This document shows, piece after piece, positions 34,815 through 43,112 of a DNA stretch of 64,000 nucleotides. The DNA comes from Myxococcus guangdongensis (GTDB lineage: Bacteria > Myxococcota > Myxococcia > Myxococcales > Myxococcaceae). Location of the stretch: the NCBI RefSeq assembly GCF_024198255.1, contig NZ_JAJVKW010000023.1, positions 62,001 through 126,000 of the forward strand, read 5' to 3'. The position numbers and the translations under genes were made by a program. The number at the start of each line of letters is the position of its first letter. Within the stretch, counting starts at the first letter, position 1. The notes beneath the pieces are model-generated. The model was not told the DNA's origin and made no database searches. It saw nothing but the letters and a program-made list of their open reading frames with translations.

Positions 34815-35408
34815 ATGACTCCCGATCCGCTGAACCGCCTCGTCGCCCAGCTCGCGAAGCTGCCAGGCATCGGGGAGAAGACCGCCCAGCGCCTCGCGTT
34901 CCACATCCTGCGCTCTCCGGGCGAGTACGCCTCCGAGCTGTCGCAGGCCATCCGCGAGGTGAAGGAGAAGGTGCACCTGTGCGTGCGCTGTTTCTCCCTC
35001 ACGGACACGGAGACGTGCGGCTTCTGTCGGGACCACCGCCGTGACGAGCGGGTGCTGTGCGTCGTGGAGACCTTCGCGGACCTGATGGCGCTCGAGCGCA
35101 CCCGCGAGTTCAAGGGCCGCTACCACGTGCTGCACGGCGTGCTGTCCCCGCTCGAGGGCGTGGGCCCGGACCAGCTCCGCATCAAGGAGCTGTTGGAGCG
35201 CCTCAGCGACAGTCAGGTGGAGGAGCTCATCCTCGCCACCAACCCGGACGTCGAGGGCGAGGCCACCGCGCTCTACCTGACGCGCCTGCTCAAGCCCATG
35301 GGCCTGCGCCTCACCCGCATCGCCCAGGGCCTGCCCATGGGCGGTGACCTCGAGTACGCCGACCAGGCCACGCTGGCGAAGGCGCTGTCCGCCCGCCGCG
35401 ACCTCTAG
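34815..35408 (+). CDS. recR: Recombination mediator RecR
   Basis: 197 residues, ATG 34815. With RecO/RecF it loads RecA on gapped DNA. N-terminal helix-hairpin-helix (LAKLPGIGEKTAQRLAFHIL, 13-32), four-cysteine zinc finger (C-V-R-C ... C-G-F-C, about 56-71), then the Toprim domain with V-V-E-T-F-A-D-L and N-P-D-V-E-G-E-A-T-A. Complete; last gene of dnaX-ybaB-recR. Confidence 0.96.
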   Translation: MTPDPLNRLVAQLAKLPGIGEKTAQRLAFHILRSPGEYASELSQAIREVKEKVHLCVRCFSLTDTETCGFCRDHRRDERVLCVVETFADLMALERTREFKGRYHVLHGVLSPLEGVGPDQLRIKELLERLSDSQVEELILATNPDVEGEATALYLTRLLKPMGLRLTRIAQGLPMGGDLEYADQATLAKALSARRDL

Positions 35409-35418
35409 GCCTATGCTC

Positions 35419-35442
35419 CGGCGCCGGGAGCTCCCGGCGCCG
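35419..35442. terminator. Perfect 24-base palindrome between convergent genes
   Basis: C-GGCGCCGGGAG / CTCCCGGCGCC-G has no unpaired loop base in the duplex form. It lies between the recR stop (35408) and the kinase stop (35452), so it is well placed as a two-way terminator, though it has no long U-tract on either side. Confidence 0.55.
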
Positions 35443-35451
35443 TGCTGCTTC

Positions 35452-37353
35452 CTACGGTGTCAGCCGCCAGGCGAACGGCACCACCGCGTTCACCTCCCCG
35501 TCGACATGCGCCGGGAAGCGCAGCCGCTCCGCCTGCGCTTGGAGACAGCGGCCCACGCCCGTCCCCGCCAGCGCCCCGCTCACGCTCGCCCGCGCCTTGC
35601 CGGTCGACGCGATGGAGAACTCCACCTGGACCTGGCCCTCGCTCGACGGCAGGTCCTTGCGGTTCTTCTCGAAGCACGCGGTGATTCGCGAGCGCCCCTG
35701 CGCCACGACGCGAGAGATGTCGGCCACGCTGAGCGACACCTTCTTCTTCGCCGTGCTCTTCACCGACTTGCCCTCCGCCGCGTCCTCCACGGGAGGCGGT
35801 GGTGACAGCCGGCTCCCCACCGCGCCCGCCTCGCCTCCAGTCCCCTGCGCCATCCCCTCGGGAGGCTGTGTCCCGACAGGTGGCGGCGACACGGGCACCG
35901 CGGCCTGCTGCGCGGGCGCTGCGACAGCTTCCGTCGAAGGCGCAGGCTCCCGAGGCACTGGGGCCTCAGCCGGCGCGACAGCGGCGATGGGAGGAGCCGC
36001 GGGAGGCACGACACCCGCGGACACCGGCGCGACCAGTCGCGCGTAGCCCACGATGCCCACCCCCGCGAGCAACAACCCACCCGCGAGCCCGACGACGAGC
36101 GGACGCCAGCCGCGCGCACGGGGCGCGGCGACAGGCGCGGGCATCGGCGCCGACTCGGTGGCCGGAGTCTTCGTCGCCGCTGGCACCAGCCCCGAGGACG
36201 ACGCCGGCGAGCGCGCACTCCAACCGCGCGCCGTGGCCACGTCGGTGCTGCCCGTCGCGGAGGAGGGCGCCCCCACCACGTCCGTCCCCATCTCCACCAC
36301 GCCCGTCGCCTGCGTCACCACGCCCAGCGCGGCGGAGAGCGAGGACAGCGTGGGGATGCGGGTGCGCTCGGTGAAGCGGTCCTCACCGAAGTGGCTGCGC
36401 AGGAACGCGCCGAGCTGCGGCGTCCCCGCGGCGCTCAGGTGCTCTCCGAGGAACGCCTCCAGGTCCTCGGCGAAGGCCTCCGCGGTGGGGTAGCGGTCCT
36501 GCGGCAGCGGCGCCATCGCCTTGAGGACGATGGCCTCCAACGCCGCGGGCAAATCCGGCCGCAGCTCGCGCGGACGCTTGAACTCGCCGTGCAGGAGCGC
36601 GTTGAGGACCGCCAGGTCGTTCTCTCGCGAGAAGGGCCGCACGTGCGTGAGCGCCTCGTACAGGCTGACGCCGAGCGCGAAGATGTCCGCGCGCCGGTCC
36701 ACCCCCTGCCCCTTGGCCTGCTCCGGCGCCATGTACATGTACTTGCCCTTCACGACGCCGGTGCGCGTGTTGGCGAGCCTCGACTCGGCCTTGGCGATGC
36801 CGAAGTCCAGCACCTTCACCTGCCCCTGGTACGTCAGGTACAGGTTCGACGGGGAGATGTCGCGGTGCACGACGTTGAGCGGCTGCCCCATCTCGTTGCA
36901 GAACTCGTGGGCGTAGTGCAGCCCGCGCGCCGAGTCGATGAGCACGCGCAGCACGATGGGGAACGGCAGGTACGCGCGGCGCCGTCCCGCCAGCCGCAGC
37001 GTCGTGGAGAAGTCCTCGCCCGCGAGGTACTCCATGCAGATGTAGTAGCAGCCCTCGGTGAAGCCGAGCTCCTGTATCTGCACGATGTTGGGGTGCGACA
37101 GCTTCGCGGCCAGCCGCGCCTCGTCCCGGAACATCTCCACGAAGTCGGGGATGTTCGACAGGTGCGGCAGCATCCGCTTGATGACCACGTTGCGCTCGAA
37201 GTTGTCGGCGCCGAGCAGCTTGGCGAGGAAGATTTCCGCCATGCCGCCCTCGGCCAGCTTGCGCACGAGGACATAGGGGCCGTACGGGCGCAGCAGCGGC
37301 GGAGGAGCCTCCTCGGTGCCGGAGCCGGGCTGTGTCGTCTGGGGGGGAGACAT
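35452..37353 (-). CDS. Ser/Thr protein kinase with membrane helix and AgmX/PglI-like C-terminal domain
   Basis: 633 residues, ATG 37353. Hanks-type kinase in residues 24-290: glycine loop L-A-E-G-G-M-A-E, catalytic Lys in V-V-I-K-R-M, H-R-D-I-S-P-S-N loop, D-F-G, A-P-E-Q. A Ser/Thr/Ala linker, one membrane helix (P-L-V-V-G-L-A-G-G-L-L-L-A-G-V, about 420-440) and a Pro/Ala-rich spacer follow. The extracytoplasmic C-terminus (about 540-633) has the paired-cysteine TonB-like domain (T-A-C-F-E-K ... V-G-R-C-L) that also ends the FHA protein at 51396. So the kinase may sense or contact envelope partners. Last gene of the OMP-FecR-kinase operon, 2 bases after FecR. Confidence 0.9.
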   Translation of the reverse strand: MSPPQTTQPGSGTEEAPPPLLRPYGPYVLVRKLAEGGMAEIFLAKLLGADNFERNVVIKRMLPHLSNIPDFVEMFRDEARLAAKLSHPNIVQIQELGFTEGCYYICMEYLAGEDFSTTLRLAGRRRAYLPFPIVLRVLIDSARGLHYAHEFCNEMGQPLNVVHRDISPSNLYLTYQGQVKVLDFGIAKAESRLANTRTGVVKGKYMYMAPEQAKGQGVDRRADIFALGVSLYEALTHVRPFSRENDLAVLNALLHGEFKRPRELRPDLPAALEAIVLKAMAPLPQDRYPTAEAFAEDLEAFLGEHLSAAGTPQLGAFLRSHFGEDRFTERTRIPTLSSLSAALGVVTQATGVVEMGTDVVGAPSSATGSTDVATARGWSARSPASSSGLVPAATKTPATESAPMPAPVAAPRARGWRPLVVGLAGGLLLAGVGIVGYARLVAPVSAGVVPPAAPPIAAVAPAEAPVPREPAPSTEAVAAPAQQAAVPVSPPPVGTQPPEGMAQGTGGEAGAVGSRLSPPPPVEDAAEGKSVKSTAKKKVSLSVADISRVVAQGRSRITACFEKNRKDLPSSEGQVQVEFSIASTGKARASVSGALAGTGVGRCLQAQAERLRFPAHVDGEVNAVVPFAWRLTP

Positions 37354-37355
37354 CC

Positions 37356-39323
37356 TCAGGGCCCTCGCTCTTTCAGGGTGCGCACCGTGTGGACATCCGG
37401 AGCACCGGGTCGCGTCATTCTAAACATCAGCAGCGGGGGCGAGCCCACCGGCTCCACCCACGTGTCGAACCGATGCTTGCCATCCAGGCTGGCGGGACGT
37501 CCATTGATGGACACGCGCGCGTTCACCGGCGCCACGCCCGTGGCCCTCACCTTCGCCGCGGAGCGTTGTCCCTGGCGAGGCTGAGACACGAGCAGCATCG
37601 GCACCGAGTTGTCGTACACCAGCTCCAGCTTGTTCATCCGGCCCCCCTTCAGCTGCTCACCCGTCTCGGACAGCGGCGTGACGGACCACAGGTAGCTGCC
37701 CTCGCTCAGCGCGCCCGCATCCAACGCCGCGCGCGCCTCCGTCACCGTGCGCTCCGCCACGGGCGTGTCCAACGCGCCCGCCCGATACACCGCCACCCGG
37801 TAGCGCGCCGCCGACGTCTCCTCTGAATAGGTGAACGTCACGGCCGGCGGTTTGTCCTGGTAGAAGATGGTCGTCTTCTCCAATCCCTCCGGCACCACGT
37901 TGCGCACCCGGTCCAAGTCCCGGCCCAGGCGCTCCGGGGCGAACACCGCGCTGCCCTTCGCCACCTCCTGGCCGTCCTTGCCCTTCACCCGCCAGAAGAG
38001 CGTCCCTCGCGCGGGCGCCGGCACGTTGACGAAGGGCTGGAACACCGTGCCCGTCAGCAGGGGCTTGGAGAACTCCGCGTCCGTCGCCACCTCCACCGTC
38101 ACCTCCCCCTCCTTCTCCCAGCCGAAGGCCACCTCGGGCATGTCCTGGTGGTACACCTCCGCGCCGTCTCCCGCGCCGAGCAGCAGCGGCGCGGGGCCGA
38201 GCGACTCGATGCGCGCCTCGCCCGTCTCACCCGACACGATGGCCCGCTCACCCGCCCGCAGCGGCTGCCGCGCCTCGCCGCGCACCAGCGTCACCCGCCC
38301 CGTCTGCGCGTCCACCAGATAGCCCGACCCCGTGCGCCGCACCGCCAGCCGGGAGGCCCCGTCACCTTCCAAGGTGAGCCCCGCCAGCACCACCCGGCTC
38401 TGACGGCCCTGCGCGAGCTGGAGCCCCAGCCGGCCCTGGCGCAGGTCCATCCGCGCCTCGTCGCGCGTGCCGCCCTGCCCCGCGCCCTCCAGCACCATCT
38501 CCGCCGAGGGCCCCAGGGTGAGCTGCGAGGACGAGTCCTTCAGCGCCAGGTCCACCGAGCCGCCCGTGCGCGTGCGCACGCCGTCACCGGGCGAGAGCAC
38601 CTCGCCGTCCGCGCGCACCGACCTCCAGCGCTTCGTGTCCTTCCCGCGCAGCTCCGCGCGGCCCGAGCCCACCCGCACCGTCACGTCGATGGGCGAAAGC
38701 TCCACCCATCGAGAGCCCTTGAGCATCAGCTCCGCCCGGCCCGCGGACACCTCCACCGAGTCGCCTTCGGACGCGCGCAGCTGCTTGCCGTCCTTCGCCA
38801 CGAACTCGATGGCGCCCAGCTTCACCTCCACGCGGCCGGAGTCCTTCGTCACCTGGACGGAGACCTCGCTGGGCTCGGAGCCCACGCGCGTGAGGCCGAA
38901 GGGCGTCAGCAGCGTGAGCGACACCTTCTTCCCGGCCGCAGCCCCCGCGGGCACGCGCGACAAGACGATTCCACGCTCCACCGTCAGCACCACGCCGCCG
39001 GAGTCCTGCCCCACGCCGACGCGGGCGTCCGCGCCCACCTCCACCGAACGCCCGTCCGGGAAGCTCAAGGTCGCCGCGCCCGAAGCCCCCGTCTCCACCG
39101 CGTCGCCGGAGTACAGCGGGCCCGCCTGGGCGGGGAGCTTCTTGCCGCCACGCTCCACCTGCACGTCGCCGGACAGGCCCTCCAGTCGGGCCAGCTCCAC
39201 GGCGGGGCCCGAGTCGGGGGCCGCGGCGGACTCGACGGGAGGGGGGACTGGAGTGGCCGCCTCATCGTCGCAACCCGACACGACGAGCAGGAGGGCCAGG
39301 AGCCAGGGACACGTGTTGCTCAC
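37356..39323 (-). CDS. FecR-domain lipoprotein
   Basis: 655 residues, ATG 39323, which overlaps the stop of the upstream outer-membrane-protein gene (ATGA). Lipobox L-V-V-S-G-C after a short signal. The protein has two FecR-like modules, the first at about 45-140 (G-D-V-Q-V-E-R-G-G-K-K-L ... F-P-D-G-R-S-V-E-V-G) and the second at about 225-330 (V-R-A-D-G-E-V-L-S-P-G-D-G-V), then Ig/FN3-like beta-rich repeats. FecR domains normally transmit signals across the periplasm to regulators; here no sigma factor is adjacent, and the co-transcribed kinase is the more likely partner. Confidence 0.85.
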   Translation of the reverse strand: MSNTCPWLLALLLVVSGCDDEAATPVPPPVESAAAPDSGPAVELARLEGLSGDVQVERGGKKLPAQAGPLYSGDAVETGASGAATLSFPDGRSVEVGADARVGVGQDSGGVVLTVERGIVLSRVPAGAAAGKKVSLTLLTPFGLTRVGSEPSEVSVQVTKDSGRVEVKLGAIEFVAKDGKQLRASEGDSVEVSAGRAELMLKGSRWVELSPIDVTVRVGSGRAELRGKDTKRWRSVRADGEVLSPGDGVRTRTGGSVDLALKDSSSQLTLGPSAEMVLEGAGQGGTRDEARMDLRQGRLGLQLAQGRQSRVVLAGLTLEGDGASRLAVRRTGSGYLVDAQTGRVTLVRGEARQPLRAGERAIVSGETGEARIESLGPAPLLLGAGDGAEVYHQDMPEVAFGWEKEGEVTVEVATDAEFSKPLLTGTVFQPFVNVPAPARGTLFWRVKGKDGQEVAKGSAVFAPERLGRDLDRVRNVVPEGLEKTTIFYQDKPPAVTFTYSEETSAARYRVAVYRAGALDTPVAERTVTEARAALDAGALSEGSYLWSVTPLSETGEQLKGGRMNKLELVYDNSVPMLLVSQPRQGQRSAAKVRATGVAPVNARVSINGRPASLDGKHRFDTWVEPVGSPPLLMFRMTRPGAPDVHTVRTLKERGP

Positions 39324-40918
39324 CGTTTCTGCCTCGGGAAGAGATCGACGTTGAAGATGGCCTGCTCGCCGTCCTTCAAGGTGACGAGCTTCGACTGCGT
39401 GAAGAACCCACGCGCGGAGATGGTGATGCGGTAGGTGCCACCGCGGACCTTGAAGGTGAACGCCCCCTTCGCATCCGTGCGCGCCTTCACCTTCGCCTGG
39501 GGAATCAGCAACGTGGCGGCGATGGGCTTGCCACCGCGCGCGTTGCGCACCTGTCCGGTGAGCGTCGCGGGCTCGCCCTTGCGCTCGGAGGCGAGCGGCA
39601 CCGAGAGCGCCGTCTGCTGTCCCGCGACGATGATGGCCGCCTCCTCCGCCGTGCGGTACCCCTGGGACGTCGCCACCACGGCCACGGGCCCCGGCGGCAG
39701 CTCCTTCACGTGGACCTCACCGCGCAGGTCCGTGCGAGCCTCCACGCCGCCCACCATCAACCGCACCCCGGGCAGCGGCACGCCGTTGCCCGCGCTCACC
39801 ACCGAAATCTTGAGCCCCCCCGTGGGCGGCGGCAGCTTGCGCGCGCGCACCGCCAACGCCACGCGGCCACCGTCCTCCAATGTGACGCGGCCCTCGGCGG
39901 GCGCGTAGCCCTCCGCGCTCACCCGCGCCAGCACGTCTCCGGGCGGCAGCTCCACGCCCTCCACATTGCCCTGGGCATCCGCCTCGCGCGGCGCGCCCTC
40001 CACACCATTGGCGACGAGCACCACCTTCGCGGCCGGAAGCGGCGCGCCCGACTCCGCGTCCAACAACTGGAGCGCCAGCGTGCCCATCGGCACCCGAGGT
40101 GGAGGCGGCGGTGGCACGGCCGGCGCGGAGGGCGCGTCGTTCCACGCCAGCTCCAGCGCCGCGCCCACCCGACGCATCCGCTGCTCGGAGCGCGAGCCAT
40201 CCGCGAGCGTCACCGTGTCCTGCACGTGCTGGAAGTCCAGCAGCACCGTCCCGGACCAGCTCCCGCCGCCCGTCAGCGGGAACAACAGCGCGCCGCCCGC
40301 GGCGAAGCCCTTGGCCTCCGCCTTCGTGCCCGCCGCGTCCTTCACCGACAGGGACACCGGCACCTCGCCGCGCGCCTCCACCGCCAGCCGGGTGAAGAGC
40401 GGCACCCGCACGCTCGCGCTCACCAGGGCCGCGTGCCGCACGCCCCGCGCCAGCACCGGCTCGTCCGAGGTGCCGAAGACGGGCAGCTGCGCGTACCCGT
40501 AGCCCGCCCCCAGCTCCGCGCGCACCGGCCCCAGGAAGGCCCGGGCCCGGGGCCCCACCGACGCCCGCAGGAGGCTGCCGCCGGTGATCCGCACCGAGTC
40601 CTCCTTCAGGTCGAACCCCTCCCGCTGCACCGACGCCCACCCGCCCAGCCACGAACCCGCCCACGCCGTCCCCATCACCGCCAGATCATTCGGTGTGAAG
40701 CCGTCATAGGTGAGCCCAGGCCCTACATCGGCCTGCTGTCCGTTCCGAAGGGCAATGCCGTAGCGAAGGCGCAGCGAGGCTCGCTCGCGCACCTCCTCCG
40801 CCCGGACGGACGGAGCAGCGACCAGCACCAACAGCAAGGGCGCCAGACGCGCCAGGATGGGGGCAAGGAGGCGTGGGGGCGTCAAAGCCCGGCGGAGTAT
40901 AGAGAAAGCCGCGAACAC
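39320..40918 (-). CDS. Outer-membrane-type protein with carboxypeptidase-regulatory-like repeats
   Basis: About 532 residues from a GTG at 40918; the frame is open to 41026, but the GTG places a usable signal peptide (L-A-P-L-L-L-V-L-V-A-A-P-S-V-R-A) near the N-terminus. The start is uncertain. The first 250 residues of the mature protein alternate strands with aromatic ends, as in a beta-barrel (GPVRAELGAGYGYAQLPVFG). Then three carboxypeptidase-regulatory-like domains follow (G-T-L-A-L-Q-L-L-D-A-E-S-G-A-P-L-P; G-G-L-K-I-S-V-V-S-A-G-N; A-T-L-T-G-Q-V-R-N-A-R-G-G-K). First gene of the operon with the FecR protein and kinase. Confidence 0.75.
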   Translation of the reverse strand: MFAAFSILRRALTPPRLLAPILARLAPLLLVLVAAPSVRAEEVRERASLRLRYGIALRNGQQADVGPGLTYDGFTPNDLAVMGTAWAGSWLGGWASVQREGFDLKEDSVRITGGSLLRASVGPRARAFLGPVRAELGAGYGYAQLPVFGTSDEPVLARGVRHAALVSASVRVPLFTRLAVEARGEVPVSLSVKDAAGTKAEAKGFAAGGALLFPLTGGGSWSGTVLLDFQHVQDTVTLADGSRSEQRMRRVGAALELAWNDAPSAPAVPPPPPPRVPMGTLALQLLDAESGAPLPAAKVVLVANGVEGAPREADAQGNVEGVELPPGDVLARVSAEGYAPAEGRVTLEDGGRVALAVRARKLPPPTGGLKISVVSAGNGVPLPGVRLMVGGVEARTDLRGEVHVKELPPGPVAVVATSQGYRTAEEAAIIVAGQQTALSVPLASERKGEPATLTGQVRNARGGKPIAATLLIPQAKVKARTDAKGAFTFKVRGGTYRITISARGFFTQSKLVTLKDGEQAIFNVDLFPRQKR

Positions 40919-41046
40919 CCCCAAACCGGTGCCCTCAGGGCCTCCAGAAAGGTCCTGAAGGGGGTTGACCGGGGCTTCCGGAGGGTCCGAAGCGGGCGGA
41001 CAAGCCCGGGACATCCTCGTTCTCACCGCCAGGAACGGATGGCTTC

Positions 41047-41075
41047 TTGCTGTGGTGGAGGGGCTTTGCTAAGCA
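41047..41075 (+). promoter_or_regulatory. Candidate promoter of mglBA
   Basis: TTGCTG, 17 bases, TAAGCA. A second candidate is CTGACG-N16-TAACCT about 30 bases further on. The predicted start is about 100 bases before mglB. Confidence 0.45.
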
Positions 41076-41179
41076 TCCTGACGGTCGGTAGCGCCTCGTC
41101 TAACCTCCGGGATTCACTCCAGAAACAACGGGGTGGCACCGTGAGAGGGACGAGCGAACGCTGAGGAGCGCATACGCCC

Positions 41180-41659
41180 ATGGGCACGCAACTGGTGATG
41201 TACGAAGAGGAGTTCACCAAGATCAACGCCGTTTGCGACCGGCTCACCAAGGACGCGAACGCGAAGGTGGTCTTCCTCGTCGACAAGAACGGGCAGCTCA
41301 TCTCCTCCGCGGGCCAGACGCAGAACATCGACACCACGTCCTTGGCCTCGCTGACGGCCGGCAACGTGGCGGCGATGGGCGGGCTCGCCAAGTTGATCGG
41401 TGAGAACGAGTTCCCCAACCAGTTCCACGAAGGGGCCAAGGACTCGCTCTACATGACGATTGTCGGCAGCCGGGTGGTGCTGGTCGTCATCTTCGACAAC
41501 CGCACGAGCCTGGGCCTCGTCCGCCTGCGCATCAAGAAGGCCAGCGACGAGCTCACGAAGATCTTCGAGAGTCTGGTGAAGAAGACGGACAGCCCGGGTG
41601 CCGGGTCGCCGTTCGCCGAGATCTCCGACGACGATATCGACAACCTCTTCAGCGAGTAA
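41180..41659 (+). CDS. mglB: Gliding motility roadblock/LC7 protein MglB
   Basis: 159 residues, ATG 41180 after GAGGAG. Homodimeric roadblock/LC7 protein, the GTPase-activating partner of MglA, concentrated at the lagging pole of the cell to set polarity. Visible fold: helix (L-V-M-Y-E-E-E-F-T-K-I-N), strand A-K-V-V-F-L-V-D-K-N-G-Q-L-I-S-S-A-G-Q and the T-T-S-L-A-S-L-T-A-G-N helix, then M-T-I-V-G-S-R-V-V-L-V-V-I-F. The acidic end (E-I-S-D-D-D-I-D-N-L-F-S-E) is like the known protein. Eleven bases before mglA, same transcript. Confidence 0.95.
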   Translation: MGTQLVMYEEEFTKINAVCDRLTKDANAKVVFLVDKNGQLISSAGQTQNIDTTSLASLTAGNVAAMGGLAKLIGENEFPNQFHEGAKDSLYMTIVGSRVVLVVIFDNRTSLGLVRLRIKKASDELTKIFESLVKKTDSPGAGSPFAEISDDDIDNLFSE

Positions 41660-41670
41660 CCCGGGAAGCC

Positions 41671-42258
<588 letters not shown>

Positions 42259-42288
42259 CGAGGAAGCGGCCGGGCAACCGGCTCCTGC

Positions 42289-42315
42289 ACCGCGGGTGAC
42301 GAGACGCCCCGCGGT
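42289..42315. other. Hairpin after mglA
   Basis: ACCGCGGG pairs with CCCGCGGT across an 11-base loop. No U-tract follows; it could separate mglBA from the next genes or protect the mglA transcript end. Confidence 0.45.
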
Positions 42316-42373
42316 CAAGGGTGTTACAACCTGCTGCCGACGGGCCGGGCCGTCCGCCTCCTGAGGTCGCACA

Positions 42374-43102
42374 GTGCGTGTCGCAGCCACCCTCCGACTC
42401 CTCGCGCTCGTGAGCGCCACCCTCTGTGGGTCGGCGCTCGCGCAGGAGTCGCGCTCTTCCGCGCAGCCGCCAGTCGCTGCCGCCCAGGTCCCCGCGCCCG
42501 AGGGCGACAGCACCGCGGACGAGGCCTTCAACGCGCGCGTGAAGACGCTGGAGGAGCAGGTCGTCGACCTGAAGGAGAAGATCTACCGCTCCAAGGCGCG
42601 GCTGCTGCTGCTCCAGGAGACGGTGCTCGGCGGTGACGTCACCACGGGCGCGCGGGCGCACATCGTCCACAAGAACGAGATGGGCGGCTCCTTCATCCTG
42701 GAGTCGGTGACGTACGCGCTCGACGGCGCGCCCATCTTCACGCAGCTGGACTTGCAGGGCGAGCTGGCCAAGCGCGAGCAGTTCGAGGTCTTCAACGGGC
42801 GCATCGTCCCGGGCCAGCATCAGCTCGCGGTGCGGCTGGTGTACCGAGGCAACGGCTTCGGCGTGTTCAGCTACGTGGAGGGCTACAAGTTCAAGGTGCA
42901 ATCCAGCTACACCTTCAACGCGGAGCCGGGAAAGGTGTCCACGGTGCGCGTGGTGGGCTTCGAGCAGGGCGGCGTCACCACGGACCACAAGGACCGGCCG
43001 GCGGTGCGCTACGACATCGAGCTGTCGCGCGACGCGGCGCCCCGCATCGATGGCGAAGCGGAAACGAGCCCCCCGGCCACCACCTCCACTGAAGCGCGGT
43101 AG
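42374..43102 (+). CDS. Periplasmic coiled-coil protein of the mglA locus
   Basis: 242 residues, GTG 42374. Signal peptide with cleavage after A-L-A (about residue 23: S-A-L-A-Q-E). Then a disordered Pro/Ala/Gln part, a coiled coil (E-A-F-N-A-R-V-K-T-L-E-E-Q-V-V-D-L-K-E-K-I, about 50-80) and a beta-rich C-terminal half (G-G-S-F-I-L-E-S-V-T-Y-A-L-D-G). No enzyme motif, and no relationship to the acetyltransferases with which such proteins are sometimes labelled. It sits third after mglBA and is followed 10 bases later by a TPR gene. Confidence 0.75.
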   Translation: MRVAATLRLLALVSATLCGSALAQESRSSAQPPVAAAQVPAPEGDSTADEAFNARVKTLEEQVVDLKEKIYRSKARLLLLQETVLGGDVTTGARAHIVHKNEMGGSFILESVTYALDGAPIFTQLDLQGELAKREQFEVFNGRIVPGQHQLAVRLVYRGNGFGVFSYVEGYKFKVQSSYTFNAEPGKVSTVRVVGFEQGGVTTDHKDRPAVRYDIELSRDAAPRIDGEAETSPPATTSTEAR

Positions 43103-43112
43103 GGGCCCGCCG

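Noticed and set aside
42374..43102. Dihydrolipoamide acetyltransferase
   Set aside because: No lipoyl or acyltransferase motif; the protein is a secreted coiled-coil/beta protein.
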